Source: Sphingomonas canadensis (lineage in GTDB: Bacteria > Pseudomonadota > Alphaproteobacteria > Sphingomonadales > Sphingomonadaceae). From it: DNA of 64,000 nucleotides. Positions 7,887 through 17,012 of the stretch are shown piece after piece (position 1 is the stretch's first letter; every line of letters starts with the position of its first letter). The notes under the pieces were generated by a model. It searched no databases. It was not told the DNA's origin and was given only the letters and a program-made list of their open reading frames with translations. Location: NCBI RefSeq assembly GCF_026013525.1, contig NZ_JAPDRA010000001.1, positions 721,056 to 785,055 of the forward strand, in the 5' to 3' direction. The translations under genes and the position numbers were made by a program.

Positions 7887-8936
7887 ATGCGCTCCCTGCT
7901 GGCCCTTGCCGCGCTGCTCGCCGCCATGCCCGCCGCGGCGCAGATTCGCGCCGTTCCCGCCCAGCCGGCCTCCGAGAAGGAGGCGCTGCGCGGCGTCGAG
8001 GTGTTCCTGGTCAACGAAGGCGATGCCCCCGCGGATGCCGAAGGGCCGAAGGAGATCGAGGTTACCGCCGCTGACGGCACCCGGCTGGTGCTGGAGCGGA
8101 TGCCCGCGCCGCGCGCCAGCGTGCCGCCGGGCGGCTTCGTCAAGGCGCGCTACGTGCCGGTCGGCATCGCGGGCGTCGCCGTGCCCCCGGCGGAGGCGCA
8201 TCCGCCCGCCGAGGTCGCTGCGGCGGAGACGGTGGTTCCCACCTCCGCGGGATCGAGCGCGGGCTTCCTCGACCGGTTCGAGCCGCACGATCCGATCTAT
8301 GGCGTGTTCGGCTATGGCGATGCCGGCGCGAAGCTCCAGGTCAGCCTGGCGATGCGCCCGTTCGAAGGGGCGGGGGTGCTCGACAATCTGCGCTTCGCCT
8401 ACACCCAGACGATGTTCTGGGCGATCGAGCAGCCGTCCGGCCCCTTCCGCTCGACGATCTACAGCCCCGAGGTCTATGCCCAGGTGCCGGTGCGCGACGA
8501 TCTGACGCTGGGCTTTGGCTGGCGGCATGATTCGAACGGGCGCGGGGCGGGATCGATCGACTCCAACCGCCTGTGGATCCGCGCGGCCAAGCGCTTCGAC
8601 CTGGCCGACGGCTGGAGCCTGGAACTGGCGCCCGAGGCCTGGATCTATGTCGGCAAGCAGGGCGTGGCGACCGATCTTTCGGACTATTGGGGCTACACCG
8701 GCCTGCGCGCCGCGGTGCGCCAGGAGGATGGGATCAAGCTGGCGCTAACCGCGCGCGGCAATTTCGAGACGGGGCGGGGCGCGGCGGAGCTGTTCGCCTC
8801 CTATCCGCTCGGGCGGCTGGGCGGGGGCTTCGGCATCTATCTGTTCGGCCAGGCCTTCACCGGCCATGGCGAGACGCTGGACGGATACAACCTGCGCGAC
8901 ACCCAGGCGCGCATCGGCATCGCGCTGACCCGCTGA
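7887..8936 (+). CDS. pldA: Outer-membrane phospholipase A (OMPLA)
   Basis: Outer-membrane beta-barrel that hydrolyses mislocalised phospholipids on the cell surface. The start ATG at 7887 begins a clean signal peptide (MRSLLALAALLAAMPAAAQ); an in-frame ATG seven codons upstream would spoil it. The catalytic block is GWRHDSNG (211-218) with His214 and Ser216, followed by SIDSNRLW where Asn227 fits the third residue of the triad. Residues about 20-130 form an extra N-terminal domain rich in Pro/Ala not present in the E. coli protein, and the barrel follows. 349 residues in total. It stands alone between hisN (divergent) and a peroxiredoxin gene 95 bases downstream. Confidence 0.88.
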   Translation: MRSLLALAALLAAMPAAAQIRAVPAQPASEKEALRGVEVFLVNEGDAPADAEGPKEIEVTAADGTRLVLERMPAPRASVPPGGFVKARYVPVGIAGVAVPPAEAHPPAEVAAAETVVPTSAGSSAGFLDRFEPHDPIYGVFGYGDAGAKLQVSLAMRPFEGAGVLDNLRFAYTQTMFWAIEQPSGPFRSTIYSPEVYAQVPVRDDLTLGFGWRHDSNGRGAGSIDSNRLWIRAAKRFDLADGWSLELAPEAWIYVGKQGVATDLSDYWGYTGLRAAVRQEDGIKLALTARGNFETGRGAAELFASYPLGRLGGGFGIYLFGQAFTGHGETLDGYNLRDTQARIGIALTR

Positions 8937-9031
8937 GGCGCCGCGGGGCGAAACGGCCGCGTGCCAGCGGCATTGGACTCGTGCGCGGGTGCGCTCTAAA
9001 CTCCTACAAGCTTCCAGCGGAGACCCGATCC

Positions 9032-9583
9032 ATGCGCCCGACCCTTCCCGTCGCCATCGCCGCCGCCGTCGCCGCAGTGGCGCTTCCCGCCGCCGCCGCG
9101 CTCCAGCCGGGGGCGAAGGCGCCGGACTTCACCGCCCAGGGCGCGCGCAACGGCCAGCCGGTCAGCGTCAACCTGAAGGCGGCGCTGAAGAAGGGGCCGG
9201 TGGTGCTCTATTTCTTCCCCGCCGCCTATACGCCCGGCTGCAACATGGAGGCCGCCGCCTTCGCCGACGCGCTCGACGATTTCACCAAGGCGGGCGCCAC
9301 CGTGATCGGCATGACCGCGGGCAAGACCGATCAGCTCCTGGCCTTTTCCAAGGAACATTGCGCGGGCAAGTTCACCGTCGCCGCCGCCAGCCCCCAGGTG
9401 ATCGCGGGCTATGACGTCGCGTTCCGCGATGCGGACGGGAAGGCCAAGCCGATCACCAACCGCACCAGCTATGTGATCGCGCCCAACGGCCGGATCCTGT
9501 CGGTGTTCAGCGACCTCAACTATGCGGGCCATGTCCGCAACACGCTGGATGCCGTGCGCAAATATCGCAAGTCGCGGCGCTAG
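9032..9583 (+). CDS. Exported peroxiredoxin (AhpC/TSA, PrxQ-like)
   Basis: Thiol peroxidase predicted to act in the periplasm. 183 residues starting with a signal peptide (MRPTLPVAIAAAVAAVALPAAAA). The peroxidatic motif is YFFPAAYTPGC with Cys70. The resolving cysteine that PrxQ/Bcp proteins usually carry five residues later is Ala75; the only other cysteine is Cys110 (FSKEHCAGKF). The conserved Arg is in NRTSYVI. It may therefore work as a 1-Cys enzyme or use Cys110 as an atypical resolver. It follows pldA by 95 bases in the same direction, consistent with envelope defence, but no shared promoter can be proven. Confidence 0.85.
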   Translation: MRPTLPVAIAAAVAAVALPAAAALQPGAKAPDFTAQGARNGQPVSVNLKAALKKGPVVLYFFPAAYTPGCNMEAAAFADALDDFTKAGATVIGMTAGKTDQLLAFSKEHCAGKFTVAAASPQVIAGYDVAFRDADGKAKPITNRTSYVIAPNGRILSVFSDLNYAGHVRNTLDAVRKYRKSRR

Positions 9584-9773
9584 AGACTGGCCTGTTCGGC
9601 CGGCGCCGACACCGTAACGGGCGCGTGCAAGAGAAAGCTCCGGTATGGGCCCTTTCGTGAAAGTGAAGGCGGCGCTCACGCTATTTTAGCATCTGTCCGG
9701 CTACCCCCTCTCCAGCGATTGCCGGGCCGTGGTGCGATCCGCGTTTCACGGCGAAAGGGGAGTTGAGGATATC

Positions 9774-10811
9774 ATGTCCGGGGCCAGGGTCGTCAGGGCG
9801 AGTGGCATGGGGAATGACCCCGCGCGCCGCCTCTACGACCGGATCGGCGAGTTTCTGTTCGCGCAACGGCTCTCGCCGGAGCCGGCCAATTTCACGTTCG
9901 CCTATCACCTGCTTTCCGAGCCGGACGGGCCGCTGGCGCGCGCCGTCTATGCGATGACCGACGGCGGGGTGCGGCTCACCCAGCGCGACATCGATTCGCT
10001 CGGCTGCGAGGCCAAGCCGGTGACCGGCGGCGCCGCCGCGGCGGAGCGTGCGGAGGGCCTCGTCGCGCAGACGCAGATGCAGGTCGAAGGCTTTGAGGAC
10101 ATGGTCCACGCGATGCGCGCGGAGACCGAGGATTTCGGCCGCAACCTGGCCGCGAGCGCTGAAGCGATCACGCGATCGGCCGGCCAATCCGGCGATGCGA
10201 CCCGGATCGAGGAGGTGGCGCGGCTGACCGCGACGATGCTGGAGCGCGTGCGATCGGCCGAGTCGCGGCTCGAATCCGCCACGCGCGAGGCGAGCGACCT
10301 GCGCAAGAAGCTGGAGGAGGCGCGCGACAACGCCCGCCGCGATCCGCTGACCAACCTGCCCAACCGCCGCGCGTTCGAGGAGGCCTATGCCGCCCAGGCG
10401 GCGTCCGGCGAGCGCATCTGCCTGGCGGTGTGCGACGTCGATCACTTCAAGTCGGTCAACGATCGCTTCGGCCATGCCGTGGGCGATCGCGTGCTCCGCG
10501 CGATCGGCGAGGCGCTGAGCCTGTCCTGCAACGGCCATCTGGTCGCGCGCTACGGCGGCGAGGAGTTCGCGGTGCTGTTCACCGGCATCGGCGTCGAGGC
10601 CGCGCAGGTGACGCTGGAGACGGCGCGCGCCACCGTCGCGTCGAAGCGCTATCGCCTGCGCGAGAGCGATGCGCCGCTGGGCGAGGTCACCTTCTCCGCG
10701 GGCCTGGTCTCGGTGATCGCGCAGGATGCCTGCCAGACCAGCTTCCAGCGCGCCGACCAACTGCTCTACGCCGCCAAGGAAGCCGGCCGGAACTGCATCC
10801 GCGTCGGCTGA
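9774..10811 (+). CDS. Diguanylate cyclase (GGDEF domain)
   Basis: Makes cyclic di-GMP from two GTP. 345 residues from the ATG at 9774, chosen over an upstream in-frame start because AAAGGGGAG lies just before it. The N-terminal region (about 15-150) is a soluble helical sensor of unknown type, followed by a coiled-coil linker (about 150-190) leading into RRDPLTNLPNRRAFEE and DVDHFKSVNDRFGH. The active-site loop is ARYGGEEF (GGEEF at 261-265), intact for catalysis. The allosteric I-site RxxD expected nine residues before the GG is CNGH here, so product inhibition through that site is unlikely. No membrane segment. The stop lies four bases before a set of phased repeats feeding a sigma-54 promoter. 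Confidence 0.92.
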   Translation: MSGARVVRASGMGNDPARRLYDRIGEFLFAQRLSPEPANFTFAYHLLSEPDGPLARAVYAMTDGGVRLTQRDIDSLGCEAKPVTGGAAAAERAEGLVAQTQMQVEGFEDMVHAMRAETEDFGRNLAASAEAITRSAGQSGDATRIEEVARLTATMLERVRSAESRLESATREASDLRKKLEEARDNARRDPLTNLPNRRAFEEAYAAQAASGERICLAVCDVDHFKSVNDRFGHAVGDRVLRAIGEALSLSCNGHLVARYGGEEFAVLFTGIGVEAAQVTLETARATVASKRYRLRESDAPLGEVTFSAGLVSVIAQDACQTSFQRADQLLYAAKEAGRNCIRVG

Positions 10812-10814
10812 GCA

Positions 10815-10869
10815 GCATATTTCACCGCAAGTTGGCGCATTTTCACCGATGCGCGTGGCGCAATTCACC
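10815..10869 (+). promoter_or_regulatory. Three phased direct repeats (candidate enhancer sites)
   Basis: Three copies of a GC(G/A)..A(A/T)TTTCACC-like element: GCATATTTCACC (10815-10826), GCGCATTTTCACC (10835-10847) and GCGCAATTCACC (10858-10869). The TTCACC cores start at 10821, 10842 and 10864, that is 21 and 22 bases apart, two helical turns. They lie about 85-130 bases upstream of the expected start of the sigma-54 promoter, where enhancer-binding activators usually bind. An inverted GGTGAG follows at 10891-10896. Confidence 0.55.
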
Positions 10870-10923
10870 ATGCCGACCCCGTTTGCCGAGGGTGAGTGCT
10901 GTTATTTCAATAGCTTAACGATC

Positions 10924-10939
10924 TGGCACGCTCCCTGCA
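10924..10939 (+). promoter_or_regulatory. Sigma-54 (RpoN) type promoter, -24/-12
   Basis: The sequence TGGCACG-CTCC-CTGCA matches the sigma-54 consensus TGGCACG-N4-TTGCA with one mismatch and exact GG/GC spacing. Transcription would start near 10950, leaving about 50 bases of leader before the first small gene at 10999. GGGAG at 10986-10990 is the ribosome-binding site. No enhancer-binding activator is encoded in the window. Confidence 0.7.
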
Positions 10940-10998
10940 AAACCCCTGGCATCGGCCGCCGGACGATCCGGCAGCGCCACAGTCAGGGAGAATATACA

Positions 10999-11103
10999 AT
11001 GACCGCTCGTCTCGAATCCTATCAGCGCACCCTCGCCGTGTTCGGTTCGGTGCTGTTCACCGCGATGGTGGTGTTCACGGTTCCGCAGCTTCCGATCGCA
11101 TGA
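10999..11103 (+). CDS. 34-residue putative small membrane protein
   Basis: Not recognised. MTARLESYQRTLAVFGSVLF starts a peptide with a short polar/basic N-terminus (about 10 residues) and one hydrophobic segment (about residues 12-33, ending FTVPQLPIA). GGGAG lies 8 bases before the ATG. The stop overlaps the next start as ATGA (11100-11103), so the two are probably made together. The context (sigma-54 promoter, phased repeats, coupling) argues that this is a real gene in spite of its size. A stress-related or envelope role is plausible but not shown. Confidence 0.65.
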   Translation: MTARLESYQRTLAVFGSVLFTAMVVFTVPQLPIA

Positions 11104-11228
11104 GCGGCGCGACTCCGACGAGGACTCCGTCCGCGAAGCACAGCATCGCGGCGGGCATCGCTTCCTTCACGATAACCGCCGCGTTGATCCTGGCGGCCGA
11201 CACGCAGGGCATCGGCCTCTTCGCCTGA
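11100..11228 (+). CDS. 42-residue putative small membrane protein, translationally coupled
   Basis: Not recognised. MSGATPTRTPSAKHSIAAGI begins the peptide: about 14 polar residues rich in Thr/Pro/Lys, then one hydrophobic helix (about 15-34, IAAGIASFTITAALILAA), then a short DTQGIGLFA tail. The ATG overlaps the stop of the 34-residue gene by four bases. Both products would insert with an N-terminal positive patch and one membrane span, suggesting a heteromeric pair. Downstream is a 160-base GC-rich spacer before the convergent fzlA gene, with a weak CCCC/GGGG hairpin but no clear terminator. Confidence 0.6.
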   Translation: MSGATPTRTPSAKHSIAAGIASFTITAALILAADTQGIGLFA

Positions 11229-11388
11229 TCCCCGCGTCCGCCCGCCGCCGCGGCCCAGCGGAGCCCCGGTGCTCCACGAACACCGGCCCGGAAATCCCCG
11301 AAATGGCGGAACCGGGCCAGGGCAGGGCAGAGGCCCGGGACCGCGCGCCGCCGGGAGAGGGCGCGCTCCGTCCCCGCCGAAGGGGCGC

Positions 11389-12060
11389 CTACAGATCCAG
11401 CTTGTCGTAATCCGCGGGGGGCACGATGCCCTCCATCCGCTCGCTCAGCAGCGGGCGGAAGCTGGGGCGGCTCTTCATGCCGACATACCAGCGCTTGGCC
11501 TGTTCGTGGCTCTTCCAGTCGATCCCGCCCAGATAGTCGGCGATCGAGATCTGCGCCGCGGCGGCCAGATCCGCCATGCTCATCTGCGATCCGGCCACCC
11601 AATTGTGATGATCGAGCAGGTAATCGAGATAGTCGAGATGCTCCACCGCCGCCTTCATCGCGGTGCGCAGCACCTGGCCGTCGGGCGCCTGCTTGTAGAC
11701 GATCCGCTTCAGCATCCGTTCGAACAGCAGCGGCGCGGTCACATCGCGGAAGAAGATGGTGTCGAACCAGGTGGCCAGCCGCCGCGCCTCGGCGCGATCG
11801 GTGGCGGTGCCGTTCAGCATCGCTGCCTTGGAAACGGTCTCCTCGAAGAACTCGCAGATCACCGTCGAATCGATCAGCGTCACGCCGCGTTCGGTGTCCA
11901 CCATCACCGGGGTCTGCACCGCCGGATTGAGGTCAACGAACTCGTCGCGCCGCGCCCAGGGATATTCCTTGCTCAGCTCGCAGGCGATGCCCTTCTCGCC
12001 CAGAAGCAGGCGGACCTTGCGCGAAAAGGGGCAGAGCGGGAACTGGTAGAGACGCCACAT
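11389..12060 (-). CDS. fzlA: GST-fold protein, probable FtsZ-binding protein FzlA
   Basis: 223 residues with a thioredoxin-like N-terminal domain (MWRLYQFPLCPFSRKVRLLL) and an all-helical GST C-terminal domain (about 85-223). The CPFSRKVR segment, the FFEETVSK region, DLAAAAQISIADYLGGIDWK and the C-terminal PPADYDKLDL resemble the alphaproteobacterial FzlA group, which in Caulobacter binds FtsZ and is required for constriction rather than acting as a detoxifying transferase. I rely on remembered family features, so a generic glutathione transferase remains possible. It lies 75 bases downstream of ccrM on the same strand, which fits a cell-cycle role and possible cotranscription. Confidence 0.72.
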   Translation of the reverse strand: MWRLYQFPLCPFSRKVRLLLGEKGIACELSKEYPWARRDEFVDLNPAVQTPVMVDTERGVTLIDSTVICEFFEETVSKAAMLNGTATDRAEARRLATWFDTIFFRDVTAPLLFERMLKRIVYKQAPDGQVLRTAMKAAVEHLDYLDYLLDHHNWVAGSQMSMADLAAAAQISIADYLGGIDWKSHEQAKRWYVGMKSRPSFRPLLSERMEGIVPPADYDKLDL

Positions 12061-12135
12061 TCCGCCGCTTTAGGCGCGCGTAGGCGGCCCCGTAAAGCGC
12101 CCGACGCCACCATTGCGGCGAACGGTGCGCGCGCC

Positions 12136-13445
<1,310 letters not shown>

Positions 13446-13467
13446 ACTGCCGCGGCGGCGGCCGCGA

Positions 13468-14082
13468 TCATCCGCCCAGGTTCAGCTCCGCCTGCGCGAC
13501 GGGGGCAAAGCTCCGGCGGTGGTGCGGCGTGGGGCCATGCGCGCGGAGCGCATCGCGATGGACCTGGGCGGCATAGCCCTTGTTGGATCGCCAGCCATAT
13601 GCGGGATAGAGCGCGTCCAGCTCCTCCATCATCCGGTCGCGATGTTCCTTGGCGACGATCGAGGCGGCGGCGATCGACAGGCACAGCGCGTCGCCGCCGA
13701 TCACCGGCGCGCTGGCGTGGCTCCAGCGGGGACAGCGGTTGCCGTCCACCAGCACGAAGGCCGGGCGCAGGTTCAGCGCCGCCACCGCGCGCTCCATCGC
13801 CAGCATGCTCGCCCACAGTATGTTGAGGCTGTCGATCTCCTCGACGCTGGCGATGCCCACGCCCACCGTCGCACAGGCCAGCAATTCCCGGTGGATCGCG
13901 GCGCGTTTCTTGCCGCTCAGCGCCTTGGAATCGTCGATGCCGCCCGGGATGCGATCGGGGTCGAGCACCACGGCAGCGGCGACCACCGGCCCGGCGAGCG
14001 GCCCGCGCCCCGCCTCGTCCACGCCGGCCACCGGGCCGTTGTGGAGCGCGGCGTAGCGGGTTTCATAGGCCAGATCAGGCAT
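13468..14082 (-). CDS. rnhB: Ribonuclease HII
   Basis: Removes RNA primers and misincorporated ribonucleotides from DNA-RNA hybrids, cutting 5' of a ribonucleotide. 204 residues. The catalytic start motif AGVDEAGRGPLAGPV carries Asp22 and Glu23; further conserved acidic positions are in AFVLVDGNRCP and ASIVAKEHRDRMM, and the glycine-rich GWRSNKGYAAQVHRDAL segment is typical. Its start overlaps the end of the thiD-VOC gene by 8 bases. The ccrM gene follows after a 207-base regulatory spacer. Confidence 0.97.
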   Translation of the reverse strand: MPDLAYETRYAALHNGPVAGVDEAGRGPLAGPVVAAAVVLDPDRIPGGIDDSKALSGKKRAAIHRELLACATVGVGIASVEEIDSLNILWASMLAMERAVAALNLRPAFVLVDGNRCPRWSHASAPVIGGDALCLSIAAASIVAKEHRDRMMEELDALYPAYGWRSNKGYAAQVHRDALRAHGPTPHHRRSFAPVAQAELNLGG

Positions 14083-15271
14083 CTTCGATCCGCCACGGCG
14101 GGAAGCGCCGCATCTCGCCGGCCTGATACAGGCAGATCACGTTGCCCGCGGGATCGCGCAGCCGCGCCTCGCGCCAGCCCCAGGTTTCGTCGCGGGGCTC
14201 CTGGTCGAAGACGAGGCCCTGGCTCTTCAGGAACTCGACCTTCAGGTCCAGGTCGCCGCATTCGAAATAGACGGTGGGCGTGGCATGCACCGCGTCCGCG
14301 GCGATAGAGAAGGTGGCGCCGCCCTCGCTCTCGAACCGGGCATAGCGCGGCCGGGCGCGAACGATCTGGTTGAGGCCCAGCAGCCGGTAGAAATGCTCGC
14401 TGGCGGCCAGATCGGCGGCGGGCACCGTCACCTGGTTCAGCATCGGCGAGAAGCGCGACAGGTTCAGGTCCAGCCGCACCGCCTGCTGCCCCATCGGGCC
14501 GTGGCCGCCGCCCAGCCCCGGCGCCTGGCGCAGCGCCATCCGCACGAAGCGGCGCGCGCGCGTCACCGCCTCGGCCAGCGACCAGTCCTTGGCCAGCTCG
14601 GTCGCGATCGCGCTGGAAAGCGTGCAGCCGGTGCCGTGCGTGCTGTCGCTGTCGATGCGCGCGCCGCTCCATTCCACCACCGGCGGCTCGCCGCTGCCTT
14701 CGGGGGAGAACAGCCGGTCGGTCACCTGCCGCCCCCTGGCGTGCCCGCCCTTCACCAGCACCGCGCAGCCGCGCCGCGCCACCAGGCTGCGCGCGCTCTC
14801 CGCCTGCCGCTCCTTGTCGAGCACGGACATGCCGGAAAGCGCCTTCAGCTCGGGCAGGTTGGGGGTGCAGACGGTGCAGCGGCGCATCAGCCGCTCGAAC
14901 GCGGCGATGGTGGCGTCGTCGGCCAGCGCCGCGCCGCTGGTGGCGACCATCACCGGATCGAACACCACGGGCACGCCGGGCAGATCCTCCAGCTTCTCCG
15001 CCACCATCAGCGCGGTGCGCGCGGAGCCGATCATGCCGATCTTGATCGCGTCCACGCCGATATCGCGCACCACCGCATCGATCTGCGCGGCCACCATCTC
15101 GGTGGGGATGGGGTGGACGGCATCGACGCCCAGCGTGTTCTGCGCGGTGACGGCGGCGATCGCGGTGGTGGCGTGGCCGCCCAGCATGGTGACGGTCTTG
15201 ATATCCGCCTGGATGCCCGCGCCGCCGCCCGAATCGGAGCCCGCGATGATGAGGATGCGGGGAACGTCCAT
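14075..15271 (-). CDS. thiD: ThiD (HMP/HMP-P kinase) fused to a VOC/glyoxalase-fold domain
   Basis: 398 residues, about 130 more than a normal ThiD. Residues 1-265 are a ribokinase-fold hydroxymethylpyrimidine (phosphate) kinase of thiamine synthesis: IAGSDSGGGAGIQADIK (9-25), VFDPVMVATSG, TPNLPEL and the anion hole STHGTGCTLSSAIA with Cys216. Residues about 278-386 are a VOC-superfamily domain: VPAADLAASEHFYRLLGL, FSIAADAVHATPTVYFECGDLD, and RLRDPAGNVICLYQ at the end, the usual position of the last strand. The two parts are in one uninterrupted frame with a short linker. The VOC part might bind a thiamine precursor or be an unrelated passenger. It lies 9 bases after DUF1272 and overlaps rnhB. 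Confidence 0.9.
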   Translation of the reverse strand: MDVPRILIIAGSDSGGGAGIQADIKTVTMLGGHATTAIAAVTAQNTLGVDAVHPIPTEMVAAQIDAVVRDIGVDAIKIGMIGSARTALMVAEKLEDLPGVPVVFDPVMVATSGAALADDATIAAFERLMRRCTVCTPNLPELKALSGMSVLDKERQAESARSLVARRGCAVLVKGGHARGRQVTDRLFSPEGSGEPPVVEWSGARIDSDSTHGTGCTLSSAIATELAKDWSLAEAVTRARRFVRMALRQAPGLGGGHGPMGQQAVRLDLNLSRFSPMLNQVTVPAADLAASEHFYRLLGLNQIVRARPRYARFESEGGATFSIAADAVHATPTVYFECGDLDLKVEFLKSQGLVFDQEPRDETWGWREARLRDPAGNVICLYQAGEMRRFPPWRIEDA

Positions 15272-15280
15272 TCTGTTCCG

Positions 15281-15505
15281 TTAGCCCTTGAACCTGCGCT
15301 CCGTCGAGGCCGGATTGTTCGCCAGCGCCTTGCCCACCCGCGCCGGCCGGTCGAGCAGCTCGCCACCGCAATTGGGGCAGCGTTCGTCCAGCGCATCGGC
15401 GCAACCGGCGCAGAAGGTGCATTCGAACGAACAGATGAACGCGCCGCCCTGGTTCGCAGGCAGATCGGTGCCGCAGCGTTCGCAATCGGGGCGCATTTCG
15501 AGCAT
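15281..15505 (-). CDS. DUF1272-type zinc-ribbon-like small protein
   Basis: 74 residues with eight cysteines arranged as C8-x2-C11, C25-x3-C29, C32-x2-C35 and C43-x2-C46, all in CxxC or CxxxC pairs, consistent with two bound metal ions. MLEMRPDCERCGTDLP at the start and CPNCGGELLDRP near the end match the DUF1272 family, whose function is unknown. It precedes thiD-VOC by 9 bases, so the two are probably cotranscribed. A palindromic repeat element separates it from glmM upstream. Confidence 0.85.
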   Translation of the reverse strand: MLEMRPDCERCGTDLPANQGGAFICSFECTFCAGCADALDERCPNCGGELLDRPARVGKALANNPASTERRFKG

Positions 15506-15519
15506 CTGCCTGCCTTTCT

Positions 15520-15618
15520 CCCCTCCCGCTTGCGGGAGGGGCCGGGGGAGGGCCTGGCCGGCCCGGAACTGACGAGGAGGGCTGCCCCTCCCCTAGCCCC
15601 TCCCGCAAGCGGGAGGGG
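15520..15618. repeat. Paired palindromic GC-rich element (REP-like)
   Basis: CCCCTCCCGC-TT-GCGGGAGGGG (15520-15541) and CCCCTCCCGC-AA-GCGGGAGGGG (15597-15618) are two perfect 10-bp hairpins in mirror arrangement, with the inner flanks also complementary (GGGGGAGGGC against the reverse of CCCCTCCCCTAG). The whole 99-bp unit can fold as two small hairpins or one long stem. It fills the glmM-DUF1272 spacer and could act as terminator and mRNA-end stabiliser as well as a dispersed repeat. Confidence 0.75.
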
Positions 15619-15621
15619 AAT

Positions 15622-16962
15622 TTAGGCCGCCGCCTCGCGCACGGCGTCGCAGATGCGGTCCACCACGGCTTCCACCTGGGCGCGGTCGTCGCCCTCGGCC
15701 ATCACGCGGATCACCGGCTCGGTGCCGGAGGGGCGGATGACCAGGCGGCCGTTGCCGTCCAGCTCGGCCTCGGCCGCGGCGATCATGTCCTTCACCCTTG
15801 GATCGTCGAGCGGCTTGCCGCCCTTGAAGCGCACGTTCTTGAGAAGCTGGGGCAGCGGATCGAAGCGGTGCAGCACCTCGCTGGCGGGCGCGCCGGCGCG
15901 GACCAGCTCGGCCAGCACCTGGAGCGCGGCGACCAGCCCGTCGCCGGTGGTCGCGTAATCGGAAAGGATGATGTGCCCGCTCTGCTCGCCGCCGACGTTA
16001 TAGCCGGAGCTGCGCATCTTCTCGAGCACATAGCGGTCGCCCACCTTGGTGCGCACCAGCCCCAGCCCCTGCGCCGACAGATGGCGCTCCAGCCCCAGGT
16101 TGGACATCACGGTGGCCACCAGCCCGCCACCCGCCAGCCGCCCCTGCCGTGCCCATCCGCCCGCGATGGTGGCCATGAGCTGGTCGCCGTCCACCACGCG
16201 CCCGGTCTCGTCCGCCACGATCAGCCGGTCGGCGTCGCCGTCCAGCGCAATGCCGATCGCCGCGCCAGAGCCGACCACGGTCTCGCACAGCATCTGCGGC
16301 GCGGTGGAGCCGACGCCGTGGTTGATGTTCTTGCCGTTGGGGGTGACGCCGATCGCCACCACCTCGGCCCCCAGCTCCCACAGCGCGGAGGGCGCGACCT
16401 GATAGGCGGCGCCGTTGGCGCAATCGACCACGATCTTCAGCCCGTCGAGCCGCAGGTCGCTGGGGAAGGTGGACTTGGCGAAATGGATGTACCGGCCGCG
16501 CGCATCCTCCACGCGGCGGGCGCGGCCGATGTCGCCCGATTGCGCCAGCGCGACATCGCCGTCGATCAGCGCCTCGATCGCCAGTTCGTCCTCGTCCGAC
16601 AGCTTGTAGCCGTCCGGCCCGAACAGCTTGATGCCGTTGTCGGCGAAGGGATTGTGGCTGGCGGAGATCATCACGCCCAGATCGGCACGCATCGAATGCG
16701 TCAGCATCGCCACCGCCGGGGTGGGCATCGGGCCGACCAGCACCACGTCCATCCCCACGCTGGTGAAGCCCGCAACCATCGCGTTTTCCAGCATATAGCC
16801 CGAAAGCCGGGTGTCCTTGCCGATCACCACGCGATGGCGATGCTCGCCGCGCCGGAAATGGGCGCCGGCGGCCATGCCGACCTTCATCGCCATCGCCGCC
16901 GTCATCGGGGCCATGTTGGTCAGCCCGCGGATGCCGTCCGTTCCGAAATATTTTCTTGCCAT
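15622..16962 (-). CDS. glmM: Phosphoglucosamine mutase
   Basis: Interconverts glucosamine-6-phosphate and glucosamine-1-phosphate for UDP-GlcNAc, peptidoglycan and LPS synthesis. 446 residues from the ATG at 16962, which gives the family start [16 protein letters not shown]; longer in-frame starts run into the upstream repeat. The phosphoserine loop is [13 protein letters not shown] with Ser102, the metal loop is [10 protein letters not shown], the sugar-binding loop GGEQSGHI, and the phosphate-binding site [12 protein letters not shown]. Length and motif order are normal. It is divergent from a symporter gene, with a long hairpin repeat between them. Confidence 0.98.
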   Translation of the reverse strand: MARKYFGTDGIRGLTNMAPMTAAMAMKVGMAAGAHFRRGEHRHRVVIGKDTRLSGYMLENAMVAGFTSVGMDVVLVGPMPTPAVAMLTHSMRADLGVMISASHNPFADNGIKLFGPDGYKLSDEDELAIEALIDGDVALAQSGDIGRARRVEDARGRYIHFAKSTFPSDLRLDGLKIVVDCANGAAYQVAPSALWELGAEVVAIGVTPNGKNINHGVGSTAPQMLCETVVGSGAAIGIALDGDADRLIVADETGRVVDGDQLMATIAGGWARQGRLAGGGLVATVMSNLGLERHLSAQGLGLVRTKVGDRYVLEKMRSSGYNVGGEQSGHIILSDYATTGDGLVAALQVLAELVRAGAPASEVLHRFDPLPQLLKNVRFKGGKPLDDPRVKDMIAAAEAELDGNGRLVIRPSGTEPVIRVMAEGDDRAQVEAVVDRICDAVREAAA

Positions 16963-17012
16963 GCCCCTGCTTCTCGCGTCCTTGATCGGACCAGGGCCGG
17001 TTTCATCCGGGC

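Noticed and set aside
9584..9773. Short plus-strand peptide starting near 9643 (14 codons)
   Set aside because: No ribosome-binding site or conserved feature; probably a chance frame before the diguanylate cyclase gene.
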